Assembly: GCA_028822585.1 (NCBI GenBank)
Contig: JAPKDL010000017.1
Coordinates: 1-40,671 of the forward strand
Reading direction: 5' to 3'
DNA from: Alphaproteobacteria bacterium
Lineage (GTDB): Bacteria > Pseudomonadota > Alphaproteobacteria > UBA8366 > GCA-2717185
DNA: 40,671 nucleotides
Position numbers and translations under genes: made by a program. Shown here one piece after another: positions 8,400 to 17,590 of this stretch; the stretch's first letter is position 1; every line of letters starts with the position of its first letter. Under the pieces are notes generated by a model. That model saw nothing but the letters and a program-made list of their open reading frames with translations. It did not search any database and was not told the origin of the DNA.

Positions 8400-9578
8400 T
8401 TAACTCGACTGCCGCTTCGCAGCGAGGTAATCCATAGCGGCTGCAACGCCGCCGGTTGAATGCGGAATTCCAGCCAAGCCCAACCCCATTTCCACACCGC
8501 ATAAGGCACCCGTCAGCGTCAAATCGTTAAAGTCGCCAAGATGCCCAATGCGAAACACCTTATCGGCGACCTTGCCAAGCCCAGAACCTAGCGACATGTC
8601 GAAATTCTCCAACACGGCTTTGCGCAACGCATCGGCGCTGTTGCCTTCGGGCACCCGAATGGCGGTCAAGGCGTTGGAAAATTCATCCGGGTTCAGGCAT
8701 TGCAGCTCCAGTCCCCAAGCCGTTACCGCGCGCCGCGCCGCTTCCCCATGGCGCACATGGCGCGCAAAGACGTTATCCAAGCCTTCTTCGTTTAACATAT
8801 CGATGGCTTCACGAAGGCCATAGAGCATGTTCGTCGCGGGCGTAAACGGAAACGAACCGCCTTCGTTAGCGGCGATCATGTCGTTCCAATCCCAATAGGA
8901 TCGCGTCATGCCGCCAGATTCCGACGCGGCCAGCGCTTTATCGCTAATCGCGTTAAAGCTTAGCCCCGGCGGCAGCATCAAGCCCTTTTGCGACCCACCG
9001 ACCGTTACATCCACGCCCCATTCATCATGTTTATAATCGATAGAGCCCAAGGACGAGATAGTGTCGACCAGTAACAACGCCGGATGTCCAACCGCATCCA
9101 TCGCCTTGCGCACATTTTGAACATTGGAGGTGATGCCCGTCGCGGTGTCATTATGCACAACGCACACCGCCTTTATTGCGTGCGCCTTGTCTTCAGCCAG
9201 CGCAGCTTCGATGCGCGCCGCATCAGCGCCATGACGCCAATCGCCTTCGATATAATCCGGCGACAACCCCAATCGTTCCGCCAAATTGCGCCACAACGTG
9301 GAAAACTGCCCGGTTTCATGCATCAAGACGCGGTCACCCGCCACCAGTGTGTTCACAAGGGCGGCTTCCCATGCGCCCGTACCGGAACCGGTGATTATCA
9401 CAACACGGCTCTCAGTTTTGAATATTCCGCGAATATCGCGCAACAGCCCCTTGGTCAAACTGATAAATTCCGGTCCACGATGATCGATTGTCGGTCGGTC
9501 TATCGCCCGCAAAATGCGATCCGGCACATTCGTCGGCCCGGGAATTTGTAGAAAGTGACGACCACTTTGATAGGACAT
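8400..9578 (-). CDS. class V aminotransferase, serine-glyoxylate aminotransferase type
   Basis: A 392-residue PLP enzyme of the alanine/serine-glyoxylate aminotransferase group. It opens with GRHFLQIPGPTNVP, has ITGSGTGAWEAAL for phosphate binding, VDTISSLGS with the PLP-ring Asp (Asp182), and VGGSQKGLMLPPG with the Schiff-base Lys198. Expected chemistry is serine + glyoxylate to hydroxypyruvate + glycine, or a related amino donor with glyoxylate. The ATG at 9578 is chosen because GGAG sits 7 bases upstream; the open frame extends to 9824 but would overlap the divergent dehydrogenase. It shares a promoter region with that dehydrogenase, which suggests linked handling of 2-hydroxy- and 2-oxo-acids. 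Amino-donor specificity is not readable by eye. Confidence 0.88.
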   Translation of the reverse strand: MSYQSGRHFLQIPGPTNVPDRILRAIDRPTIDHRGPEFISLTKGLLRDIRGIFKTESRVVIITGSGTGAWEAALVNTLVAGDRVLMHETGQFSTLWRNLAERLGLSPDYIEGDWRHGADAARIEAALAEDKAHAIKAVCVVHNDTATGITSNVQNVRKAMDAVGHPALLLVDTISSLGSIDYKHDEWGVDVTVGGSQKGLMLPPGLSFNAISDKALAASESGGMTRSYWDWNDMIAANEGGSFPFTPATNMLYGLREAIDMLNEEGLDNVFARHVRHGEAARRAVTAWGLELQCLNPDEFSNALTAIRVPEGNSADALRKAVLENFDMSLGSGLGKVADKVFRIGHLGDFNDLTLTGALCGVEMGLGLAGIPHSTGGVAAAMDYLAAKRQSS

Positions 9579-9622
9579 AAAAGGCTCCTTTAACGAGAAT
9601 GCGCGAACGCGTACCACATCAT

Positions 9623-9672
9623 ATATTCGACTTAGGCCACTGGTTCCATATTCGAATAGGCTATAAATTCGA
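9623..9672. promoter_or_regulatory. repeated ATTCGA elements in divergent promoter
   Basis: The 128-bp divergent spacer holds ATATTCGA at 9623-9630 and 9648-9655 (25 bp apart) and a third ATTCGA at 9667-9672. The middle copy sits in the palindrome TTCGAA. They may bind a regulator shared by the aminotransferase and dehydrogenase. No regulator gene is adjacent, so this is a suggestion only. Confidence 0.3.
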
Positions 9673-9706
9673 TTATCTTGAAATGAACTGTCAGAAAGCC
9701 TAACCC

Positions 9707-12661
9707 ATGGCCGCGACCGCAACAAAAGTATCCTCGAAAACTGCGAATAGCATTGGCGACGCCGCCCTGGCGTCACGGCTGTCCCGTGAAATCGAAGGCG
9801 ACGTGCGCTTCGACGCTTTTTCACGGGGGCGATATTCGACAGATGCGTCGCATTACCAGATAGAGCCTATCGGCGTCGTTATCCCCAAAACCGACAAAGA
9901 TATTGCGCGCGTCATCGCCATCGCCGCGGATGAAGGTCTCCCTGTGCTGCCACGCGGCGCCGGCACATCGCAATGCGGACAAACCGTCGGCGAAGCAATT
10001 GTTGTCGATGTCAGCCATCATTTGAACCAGATTGTGGGTTTCGACCCCGACGCACGCCGGATCACCGTGCAACCTGGCGTGGTCCTGGACGACCTCAACG
10101 CGTTCCTGGCGCCGCATAAACTTTTATTTCCCGTTGATATATCCACGTCCAGCCGCGCCACCATCGGCGGCATGACAGGCAACAATAGTTGCGGCGCACG
10201 TTCCATCCACTATGGCACAATGCGCGACAATGTTCGCGCCGTCGACGCGATCATGGCGGACGGGCAGGCGTTTCATTTTGGTGAATTGCCCGCCGACCTC
10301 GCCGGATTGAACCCGGCCTATCAAGCGCTGGCGGGTCAATTGCTGGGTATCGGCACCCGAGAAAGGGCAGAAATTTCCAACCGTTTTCCCGATTTAATGC
10401 GCCGTGTCGGCGGTTACAATATCGACGCACTCGTCGCTGAAGGCCGAAACACGCCAGTTAATCTGGCCCATCTTCTGGTGGGATCAGAAGGTACATTGGC
10501 GTTTTCAACCAAGATCGAACTCGATCTCTCGCCAGTCCCGTCGCATAAGGTTCTGGGCATTTGTCATTTCCCGACCTTCCATCAAGCTATGCAATCAACC
10601 CAACACATTGTCACTTTGGGCCCGAAAGCCGTCGAGTTGGTGGACAGTACCATGATTGGTCTGGCGCGCGACATTCCCATGTTCCGCGCGACTGTTGAGC
10701 AATTTGTTCAAGGCGAACCAGGCGCTATTCTATTGGTCGAATTCGCGGGCGAGGGTCGCGACGATTTGCTGCGGCGCATGAAAGATTTGGTCGCCATGAT
10801 GGCCGATCTCGGCTTTCCCGGCGGTGTGGTGGAGGCCATCGACCCCGTCTTTCAAAAAGCCGTGTGGGACGTTCGCAAATCTGGTCTGAACATCATGATG
10901 TCGATGAAAGACGATGGCAAACCGATTTCCTTCATCGAAGATTGTGCTGTGCGACTGGAAGATCTCGCAGACTACACCGCGCGCCTGACCGAACTTTTCG
11001 AAAAACACGGTACGTCCGGCACCTGGTATGCGCACGCCTCAGTCGGCTGCCTGCATGTCCGGCCCATCGTGAACTTGAAACAACAAGCCGGCGCCGACAC
11101 GATGCGGGCCATCGCGGAGGAAGCCTTCGAGATCGTCCGTGAATACAAAGGATCACATTCCGGCGAACATGGCGACGGATTGGTGCGGTCGGAATTCCAC
11201 GAAGCCATGTTTGGCCGCCGCATGGTGGACACTTTCAAGGAAGTAAAAACAGCGCTTGACCCCGAGGGCCTCTTCAACCCTGGCAAGATTGTCGATCCGC
11301 CCAAAATGGACGACCGGTCGTTGTTTCGCTTCAAACCCGGTTACGCATCACAAAAGCTGGATACTGGGTTTGACTGGTCGGCCTGGGGCGGGCTCGGTGG
11401 CGCCGTAGAAATGTGCAACAACAATGGCGCGTGCCGAAACTTTAACGCCGACGTCATGTGTCCGTCCTTTCGTGCAACCGGCGAGGAAAAGCATTTAACG
11501 CGGGGCCGCGCCAACACGTTGCGCCTCGCCTTGTCCGGGCAATTAGGCGACGACGCCTTCACGTCTGACGACATGTTCGACACCATGAAGCTTTGCGTGG
11601 GTTGCAAGGGCTGCCAGCGGGAATGCCCAACCGGCGTCGACATGGCGAAGATGAAGTCTGAATTTCTATATCACTATACCAAGCGCCATGGCTTGAAATT
11701 GCGTGACCGGCTCGTCGCCTTCCTGCCGCGATACGCCGCATTGGCCGCACGCTTTAGCGGTTTGATGAATTTGCGCGACACCGTTCCAGGCTTGGCCGCG
11801 CTGAGCGAAAAACTGCTTGGGTTCAGCGCCCGACGTACTCTACCCGTGTGGCGGCACGATGTTTTTCACTGTGAAACGCCTGCGGTCGGTCCTGTAGAGG
11901 GCCCCGAAGTCGTGTTTCTAGTCGATACTTTCAACCGGTACTTTGAACCAGAAAACGCGCGCGCCGCCGTCAACGTTTTGGTTGCGGCAGGCTACCGCGT
12001 CCATTTGCCCGGCGGTGCCGAAAACCGGGCAGATGGAGATCGGCCTTTATGTTGTGGCCGGACATTCCTGGCCGCCGGATTGATCGATGAAGCCAAAGCC
12101 GAAGCCAGCCGCGCGCTGGCGGCGTTGACGCCATTTGTCGAACGCGGCGTGCCGGTGATAGGCCTGGAGCCGTCCTGCCTGTTCACCTTCCGCGACGAAA
12201 TCAAGGCGATGCTACCCGGTGCCGCGGCTGAAAATTTGTCAAACCGAGCCATGTTGTTCGAAGAATTCCTCGCCTCAGAGCACGACGCCGGGCGATTGTC
12301 CCTAGATTTAGCGCCAATCCCCTATAAGAAAGCTTTGCTGCACGGCCATTGTCACCAAAAGGCGTTCGCGGTCATGGGCGCCGTGCAGTCTACTCTCTCC
12401 ATGATCCCCGACCTGGACGTAGAGACCATTCAATCCAGTTGTTGTGGCATGGCGGGTGCATTTGGATATGAGGCCGACAATTACGATATTTCAATGAAAA
12501 TGGCGGAAGCCGACTTGTTACCCGCGGTTCGCAACGCTGATTCGGATACGGTCATCGTCGCGGATGGCACAAGCTGCCGTCATCAGATAAAAGACGGCGC
12601 GGACAGGGAGGCTTTGTCCGTCGCGCGCTTGCTTGAATCAGCTCTAAAAAAGGAAAAGTAA
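9707..12661 (+). CDS. FAD- and Fe-S-containing 2-hydroxyacid dehydrogenase (YdiJ/GlcD-GlcF fusion type)
   Basis: A 984-residue fusion. The N-terminal half is a PCMH-type FAD-binding domain (PRGAGTSQCGQTVG near residue 85, IGGMTGNNSCGARS near 152) plus a FAD-oxidase C-terminal domain (HSGEHGDGLVRSEF). The second half is a ferredoxin-like module with Cys at about 570-586 and CVGCKGCQRECP at 630-640, followed by two CCG-type cysteine-rich segments (PLCCGRTF, GHCHQKAF, SSCCGMAGAFG). This is the architecture of E. coli YdiJ and of D-lactate/glycolate/D-2-hydroxyglutarate dehydrogenases that pass electrons to the respiratory chain. ATG 9707 has no strong ribosome site. The alpha/beta hydrolase starts 4 bp after its stop. 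It is divergent from the serine-glyoxylate aminotransferase, so glycolate, D-lactate or D-glycerate are plausible substrates. Confidence 0.88.
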   Translation: MAATATKVSSKTANSIGDAALASRLSREIEGDVRFDAFSRGRYSTDASHYQIEPIGVVIPKTDKDIARVIAIAADEGLPVLPRGAGTSQCGQTVGEAIVVDVSHHLNQIVGFDPDARRITVQPGVVLDDLNAFLAPHKLLFPVDISTSSRATIGGMTGNNSCGARSIHYGTMRDNVRAVDAIMADGQAFHFGELPADLAGLNPAYQALAGQLLGIGTRERAEISNRFPDLMRRVGGYNIDALVAEGRNTPVNLAHLLVGSEGTLAFSTKIELDLSPVPSHKVLGICHFPTFHQAMQSTQHIVTLGPKAVELVDSTMIGLARDIPMFRATVEQFVQGEPGAILLVEFAGEGRDDLLRRMKDLVAMMADLGFPGGVVEAIDPVFQKAVWDVRKSGLNIMMSMKDDGKPISFIEDCAVRLEDLADYTARLTELFEKHGTSGTWYAHASVGCLHVRPIVNLKQQAGADTMRAIAEEAFEIVREYKGSHSGEHGDGLVRSEFHEAMFGRRMVDTFKEVKTALDPEGLFNPGKIVDPPKMDDRSLFRFKPGYASQKLDTGFDWSAWGGLGGAVEMCNNNGACRNFNADVMCPSFRATGEEKHLTRGRANTLRLALSGQLGDDAFTSDDMFDTMKLCVGCKGCQRECPTGVDMAKMKSEFLYHYTKRHGLKLRDRLVAFLPRYAALAARFSGLMNLRDTVPGLAALSEKLLGFSARRTLPVWRHDVFHCETPAVGPVEGPEVVFLVDTFNRYFEPENARAAVNVLVAAGYRVHLPGGAENRADGDRPLCCGRTFLAAGLIDEAKAEASRALAALTPFVERGVPVIGLEPSCLFTFRDEIKAMLPGAAAENLSNRAMLFEEFLASEHDAGRLSLDLAPIPYKKALLHGHCHQKAFAVMGAVQSTLSMIPDLDVETIQSSCCGMAGAFGYEADNYDISMKMAEADLLPAVRNADSDTVIVADGTSCRHQIKDGADREALSVARLLESALKKEK

Positions 12662-12665
12662 TTTT

Positions 12666-13556
12666 ATGACACCCCCACCTTCCATGCCAGGCCCCGAAAG
12701 TCACAGTTATTACTCGCAACGGCTGCGCCTGCACTATGTGGACTGGGGCAACCGCGATGCACCACCCTTGTTGTTGATTCATGGTGGCCGTGACCATTGC
12801 CGCAACTGGGACTGGGTCGCCAACGAACTACGTGAGCAATACCACATCATCGCGCCAGATTTGCGCGGTCATGGGGATTCCCAATGGTTGATCGGCGGCA
12901 CCTATACGTTATTGGATTATGTGTACGACATCGCTCAATTGATCGAACAAATGCATCTAAGTCCGGTCACCATTATCGGCCATTCGCTCGGCGGTGCGGT
13001 CAGCTTAAACTATGCAGGCCTTTGCCCGGGAAACGTCGCCAAACTAGTCGTGATCGAAGGCATGGGGGGTCGCCCTACCAAGGATGGGAAACCCAGGGTC
13101 GTCAAGCCGATTGAAGAGCGCGTGCATGGCTGGGTCAATATTTTGCGCCGCTTTTCCGGACGCGAAGTGCGCAAATACGTAAGCATCGAAGAAGCGTTTA
13201 ATCGGATGCAGGAAGCCAACCCGCATCTGACGCCCGAACAAGCCCGCCATCTGACCGTGCACGGTGCCAACCAGAATGAAGACGGCACCTATAGCTGGAA
13301 ATTCGACAACTACATCCGGGTGGATTTACCGCTGCGCGAAACCGACGAAGAACGCGAACGCCTGTGGTCGCGCATCTCCTGTCCCACTCTCTTGTTCCGG
13401 GGCGAAGAAAGCTGGGCCAGCGACCCGCAACTCGATGGGCGTATGTCGCACTTCCAAGACGCCAAACTCGTCAACGTTGCCGATGCGGGCCATTGGGTGC
13501 AACACGACCAACTCGACTTGTTCCTACGCGAGACGCAGGCATTTCTGGGGTCATGA
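12666..13556 (+). CDS. alpha/beta hydrolase
   Basis: A 296-residue alpha/beta-hydrolase-fold enzyme. The oxyanion motif LIHGGRDHCRNW lies near residue 37, the nucleophile elbow GHSLGG places Ser107, and the catalytic His276 is in DAGHWVQHD. The acid is probably the Asp in the ESWASD region. The lid region (about 140-215) is of average size. It resembles epoxide hydrolase/haloalkane dehalogenase-like and esterase members; substrate is not determinable. It is translationally close to the dehydrogenase (4-bp gap) and so is probably in the same operon, possibly releasing a hydroxyacid from an ester or lactone for that enzyme (inference). No signal peptide is seen. Confidence 0.88.
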   Translation: MTPPPSMPGPESHSYYSQRLRLHYVDWGNRDAPPLLLIHGGRDHCRNWDWVANELREQYHIIAPDLRGHGDSQWLIGGTYTLLDYVYDIAQLIEQMHLSPVTIIGHSLGGAVSLNYAGLCPGNVAKLVVIEGMGGRPTKDGKPRVVKPIEERVHGWVNILRRFSGREVRKYVSIEEAFNRMQEANPHLTPEQARHLTVHGANQNEDGTYSWKFDNYIRVDLPLRETDEERERLWSRISCPTLLFRGEESWASDPQLDGRMSHFQDAKLVNVADAGHWVQHDQLDLFLRETQAFLGS

Positions 13557-13611
13557 GCGGCGGCACAAACGGTAACACTTGCGTTTTAAAACAAGTGCGG
13601 AACATTAAGGC

Positions 13612-13731
13612 ATGGATGCATCTCTGGCAAAAGATCAGGAAGACGCGGCTGACTACTTGGTCAAAGCTAACCTTTTCACCTCTAAAAAGGACGCTGTCGC
13701 CCGAAATCTCACGACGCTAGATTTTGACTAA
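13612..13731 (+). CDS. possible small protein, 39 aa
   Basis: A short frame from ATG 13612 to TAA 13729-13731, bounded upstream by an in-frame TAA at 13606-13608. The product is acidic to neutral with an amphipathic look (DAADYLVKANLFTSKKDAV), vaguely like the helical part of a ribbon-helix-helix protein. It lacks the N-terminal strand, so no family is claimed. GGA lies 11 bases before the ATG. It sits in a decaying region and may itself be a fragment. Confidence 0.3.
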   Translation: MDASLAKDQEDAADYLVKANLFTSKKDAVARNLTTLDFD

Positions 13732-13980
13732 CCGCACCGCCCTGCCCCTTACAACCCATACATTGCCACCTGTGCTCGCGCCACTGCGGCTGCGTTTCCG
13801 TTGCCGACACCCTCTAGATGTGATCTCTCACGAGGTTGTACACTCGATCACCTTCTGGAAAGCCGACGTTTGCGACAACAGAAGCTTGAAGAAGAAAACC
13901 GAATTAACGGATGCTGCAATGCCCGCCTGAAAGATTTAAGCGCGTTGTTGATGGGGCTAAGTTTGTAACAAGACGAATCC
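13732..13980 (+). other. spacer with a coiled-coil-like broken frame
   Basis: No intact gene. One plus-strand frame contains LLESRRLRQQKLEEENRI, a charged coiled-coil-like stretch, and continues to a TAA at 13966-13968. It runs in frame with the remnant that follows, so it may be the front of the same dead gene. Confidence 0.3.
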
Positions 13981-14447
13981 CACCAGGATAATCAGCGCGA
14001 CCAACCCACCACCACAGCGCCAGCGACCTTGGGGTCTAAACCTGCTGACATTCATTCTAAAAACGCTATCACAAACGCCTTCGCCCTAGAAATGAATTTT
14101 CGTGCTGATACGTTGACCGGCAATATCGGGGTAACGCTGTATCAATCTCATGACCGGCAAACCGGATACAAATTGGTCCACACGGAAAATGGCAAAATCC
14201 ACCTAAAGCGTCGCGGCGTCCAGCGCGTTAAGACCATCGCCAACGCCGCTGACGCCCTACGCTTGGGAAGAGTTCAAACCCTCTCTTGGACGCGTGCAAC
14301 CGATGGAACCATGATTACCACATTGGATGGCGAGACCATAATCAATGTTGAGAACCATGGTTCCAGGACGTTTGGCGCGGCATACCGCTAACCAATACAG
14401 ACGGCGACATCAACATTTCCACCATCACCGTAAAAGGCGCGCGATAA
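13981..14447 (+). pseudogene. concanavalin/LamG-like domain protein remnant, frameshifted
   Basis: The frame reads a beta-rich segment (FRADTLTGNIGVTLYQSH, TGYKLVHTENGKIHLKRRG, QTLSWTRATDGTMITTLDGE) typical of jelly-roll/LamG-like or DUF1080-like domains. At about 14355-14361 the reading shifts frame: the continuation FQDVWRGIPLTNTDGDINIS, then TITVKGAR and TAA at 14445-14447, completes a plausible last strand. No start codon or signal peptide remains, and an in-frame TAA lies just upstream (13966-13968). It looks like the C-terminal domain of a lost secreted or surface protein. Domain naming is tentative. Confidence 0.55.
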
Positions 14448-14449
14448 GG

Positions 14450-14479
14450 CCACTAGAATTCGGTATTTTTGTCTAGTGG
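14450..14479. terminator. hairpin spanning the mlrC stop
   Basis: CCACTAGA and TCTAGTGG form a perfect 8-bp inverted repeat around a 14-base loop. The left arm contains the stop codon of the minus-strand mlrC-like gene. It could protect the transcript end or act as a weak terminator; there is no adjacent U-tract on either strand. Confidence 0.35.
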
Positions 14480-15934
14480 GTAAATTGGACGCGTCAGCGA
14501 CTTATAGGGAAACAGGTTAAAATCCGCGCTGCCAACGCCAAGCGCGTTACAGTCGATGACATGTTTTGAGACAACGCCAAAGGTTGGCCTATATTGAATT
14601 TTTGATTTCAAAATAATGTAGGTCTTGTCAAGCGGCTCGATCCCAACCATTCGGAACATACCCAGATCCAGCGGTTCAATTCGTTCTTCGCTTACGACGA
14701 TTTGCATCGGCCCCGTATCAAGCACCACCGTACGGCCAAGGTCGACTCGCATCCCAGTGAAGACAGGCCCCCGCACAGTAAAACGACCATCGGAAATAAG
14801 CGTCACCCGACCGGATAATACTAAAGGGTCACCTTTCCGCTCAAGGGCGTGAAGATCCATTTTACCACCTACGGGCAAGGTGATTTCAGCGCCCACCCCC
14901 GCGCCCACCATCGCCGCGACGGCTTCGGGATCGCAGACCGGACCGGCCAGAACATCTTCAAGCCCTTGGTTCAACGCTTCACGGATCACCGCCATCGAAT
15001 CCAGCGTGCCGCCGGAATTGCAATTATCTGCCAAGTCGAGCAACAGAATGGGACCGTCCTTCAACGCCTTGGCGCGCGCGACAGCGTCCACGAAGGGCGC
15101 AGCGTGATAGATGAATTCATTACGGGATCGCCACGCTATATCCAAAATTTCTCGGCACGCGTGTTCGCCTTCACCCGCCGCGCCGTCTTCGACGACCAAA
15201 GCGCTTAGCCGGGTATGGGGCGTGTCCGCTAGCGGAAAGCCGGGAAATACACTGACCGACAGCAATTTTCCGCCTTCCAGTGCATCGGCCTTGGCCATGA
15301 TGGCGTCCATCGGCGCCTCATTCGTCGCCATACGTAGGATGTTCGGCAACACCGGGCAGGTGGCGAAGGACATGTGCGGCGTAATTTTACCCGCGATCAT
15401 GTCCAACAGCAATTCACCAGTGCGCCGCCCAGCTTCATACATGTCGACATGCGGGTAGGTCTTGTAACCCACCGCCACATCGCAATTCTGAACCATCCGT
15501 TCGGACATGTTGGCATGAAAATCCAGCCCGACGCCAATTGGTACATCTGGCGCGGCGCGGCGAACCCGTTCCAGCAACTCGCCTTCGCCGTCTTCGAAAT
15601 CCTCGCTCACCATGGCACCATGTAAATCAAGCAACAGCGCGTCACAACCTGCCGTGACAGCGTCGCAGATAACTTGGGCAACCTGGTCGAATGCATCCTG
15701 GGACACCGGGCCACTTGGTACGGTGCGCGCCGCAATGGGAATCTCAATTTCAGCACCGATCTCTTCCGCCAAATCAATAAACGCGCCCATGGGAATTTGT
15801 GTGCCCTTAAAATACGCATACGCGTCCTCACCCCGCAACGGACCGCCATTTTCCGGACCCAGACTTTCAAGCGGCGTCAGCAACGGCGAAAACGTGTTGG
15901 TTTCATGCTTTAACATCGCGATGATGATTTTCAC
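14453..15934 (-). CDS. MlrC-like M81 family metallopeptidase
   Basis: A 493-residue protein of the MlrC family, named for the microcystin-degradation enzyme but far more widespread. The N-terminal motif KHETNTFSP (His10, Glu11), DLHGAM, GLDFHANMSERM and YKTYPHVDMYEAG carry the predicted zinc ligands. The C-terminal MlrC domain follows from about residue 300 (LLLDLADNCNSGG). GTG 15934 is chosen since GGGGAG lies 8 bases upstream; the open frame extends further but without family sequence. The substrate is probably a small peptide or amide rather than microcystin. It lies 217 bp downstream of the amidase-M20 operon on the same strand, so it may share its transcript or have its own promoter. Confidence 0.9.
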   Translation of the reverse strand: MKIIIAMLKHETNTFSPLLTPLESLGPENGGPLRGEDAYAYFKGTQIPMGAFIDLAEEIGAEIEIPIAARTVPSGPVSQDAFDQVAQVICDAVTAGCDALLLDLHGAMVSEDFEDGEGELLERVRRAAPDVPIGVGLDFHANMSERMVQNCDVAVGYKTYPHVDMYEAGRRTGELLLDMIAGKITPHMSFATCPVLPNILRMATNEAPMDAIMAKADALEGGKLLSVSVFPGFPLADTPHTRLSALVVEDGAAGEGEHACREILDIAWRSRNEFIYHAAPFVDAVARAKALKDGPILLLDLADNCNSGGTLDSMAVIREALNQGLEDVLAGPVCDPEAVAAMVGAGVGAEITLPVGGKMDLHALERKGDPLVLSGRVTLISDGRFTVRGPVFTGMRVDLGRTVVLDTGPMQIVVSEERIEPLDLGMFRMVGIEPLDKTYIILKSKIQYRPTFGVVSKHVIDCNALGVGSADFNLFPYKSLTRPIYPLDKNTEF

Positions 15935-16151
15935 GATAACGGCTCCCCAGCACTTCATATATCGACAAAGATTTCGGACAGGTCGTCGTCCGGTTGTCAA
16001 CGGCGACGGATTTGCCCCGACACCACCGGCTAGTTAGGCTGAGCATGAGTAATCGCAAGCGTTCTAGGGCGGGGGTGAATATGTCAGCATTCATTTCAGC
16101 GGATATCATGGCGCACCAGATCAAAGCCATCGCGGGCCGATTGGATTTTAT

Positions 16152-17585
16152 TTACACCAACAACTTTGCTATATCTGGGAGTGGCCTCGCGGTGCGAGGA
16201 TCCCGTTCAAAGAGACGCTCCAAGGATTTCGCAACCCCCAGAATAAACCGGTCATCGTGATGGCGGCCGCAAACCTGCAACCCAAACGGCGTCCCCGTTG
16301 GTTCCAGACCACAGGGAATATTCGTCACAGGATTTCCAGGAATCGTCAGCCCCCAGGTCAGCGCCATCCATTCAACGTAATCGTCCAGTTTCTGGCCATC
16401 GATTTCATCGCAATAACGCTGTTCGACCGGGAACGGCGGCACCGCCACAGTAGGGCAGATCAGGATATCCACGTCCTCGAAAAATCTGCCCATCTCACGA
16501 TACAGATTGGTCTGTTCCGTCGTCGCCCAGGCAATGTCTTCTGCACTTAGCTTTTGTCCAGCTTCGTAATTGCTTTTGACGTTGGGGCCCAGTTCGTCAG
16601 CGCGAGTTTCGTACAGCGTCTTATATCGGGACAAATATTGCAGCGCCCGCAACACCCAGTTAGTTTTACGCACCGTCGATAAATCGGGTTCGCTCCAGAT
16701 GCACTCCTTAAACGCTGATTTGAACAAGCCCACTCTTTCTTCAAACGTGGCACGGATTCGTTTGTCGACAATCGCGAAGCCAAGGTCGGTCGACACCGCC
16801 ACCTTCAGCTTCGAAAGGTCGACTTCCGGCACGCCCTTGAACAGATTTTGCCGCATCGGCGAAGACAGCGGATCAACCGGGTCGAACCGCGCCATCACCG
16901 ATAACATCATTGCCGCATCGTCAACATTACGCGCCATCGGGCCTTGCACGCCGAAGGTGGTGAAACCGAAGCCGTGTTTTTCCGTGGGCACCAGACCCGG
17001 CGTACTACGGTGAGACACGACACCACAAATCGCCGCAGGAATACGCAAGCTACCGCCAGTGTCTGACCCTGTGCAGAGCGGCGACATATTGGTGGCCAGC
17101 GCCACCGCCGACCCACCAGACGACCCGCCGCAAATCCGCGCCGGATCAAAGGGATTGCCCGTTGCCCCCCAGACCAAATTGGTGGTGTTCGCACCGGCAC
17201 CGAATTCGGGCGTGTTGGTTTTGCAAAAAACAATGGCGCCGGCGGAGCGCAACGTGGCGACGATACTTTCATCGCTATCGGGCACATTGTCCTTGAACAA
17301 CAACGAGCCAAAAGTCGTTAAAATACCTTCGGTTTGAAGTAAATCCTTCACGCCCAGCGGCAAACCATGCAACACACCCAATTCATCGCCCCGCAAAACC
17401 GCCGCCTCGGCTTCTTTTGCCTCAGCCCGCGCGCGGTCATAGGCTTTAGCCGTGACTGCATTAACCGTCGGGTTCACCGCTTCGACCCGCGCGATGCACG
17501 ATTCCAACAAATCGACCGGCGACAGACTCTTATCGCCAATCATCCGCCGCGCCTCAATCGCAGTCAGTTCACAGAGTTCCGCCAT
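16152..17585 (-). CDS. amidase signature family enzyme (copy 1)
   Basis: A 477-residue amidase (PF01425). The Ser-cisSer-Lys triad is complete: Lys80 in LGVKDL, the cis-Ser in GGSSGGSA (155/156) and nucleophile Ser179 in GSDTGGSLR. Such enzymes hydrolyse carboxamides to acid and ammonia; GatA is excluded as a simple reading because no gatB or gatC is present. It starts at ATG 17585, 5 bp after the stop of copy 2, and the two proteins share most motifs (ELTAIEARRMIG versus DLTAVEARRLIG), which indicates tandem duplication followed by divergence. It has no signal peptide, so it is cytoplasmic. Together with the M20 gene it forms a tight three-gene operon. Confidence 0.92.
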   Translation of the reverse strand: MAELCELTAIEARRMIGDKSLSPVDLLESCIARVEAVNPTVNAVTAKAYDRARAEAKEAEAAVLRGDELGVLHGLPLGVKDLLQTEGILTTFGSLLFKDNVPDSDESIVATLRSAGAIVFCKTNTPEFGAGANTTNLVWGATGNPFDPARICGGSSGGSAVALATNMSPLCTGSDTGGSLRIPAAICGVVSHRSTPGLVPTEKHGFGFTTFGVQGPMARNVDDAAMMLSVMARFDPVDPLSSPMRQNLFKGVPEVDLSKLKVAVSTDLGFAIVDKRIRATFEERVGLFKSAFKECIWSEPDLSTVRKTNWVLRALQYLSRYKTLYETRADELGPNVKSNYEAGQKLSAEDIAWATTEQTNLYREMGRFFEDVDILICPTVAVPPFPVEQRYCDEIDGQKLDDYVEWMALTWGLTIPGNPVTNIPCGLEPTGTPFGLQVCGRHHDDRFILGVAKSLERLFERDPRTARPLPDIAKLLV

Positions 17586-17590
17586 TTAAG

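Noticed and set aside
8400-9824. Aminotransferase start at 9824 (474 aa)
   Set aside because: The extra N-terminus has no family sequence and would overlap the divergent dehydrogenase; ATG 9578 has GGAG upstream.
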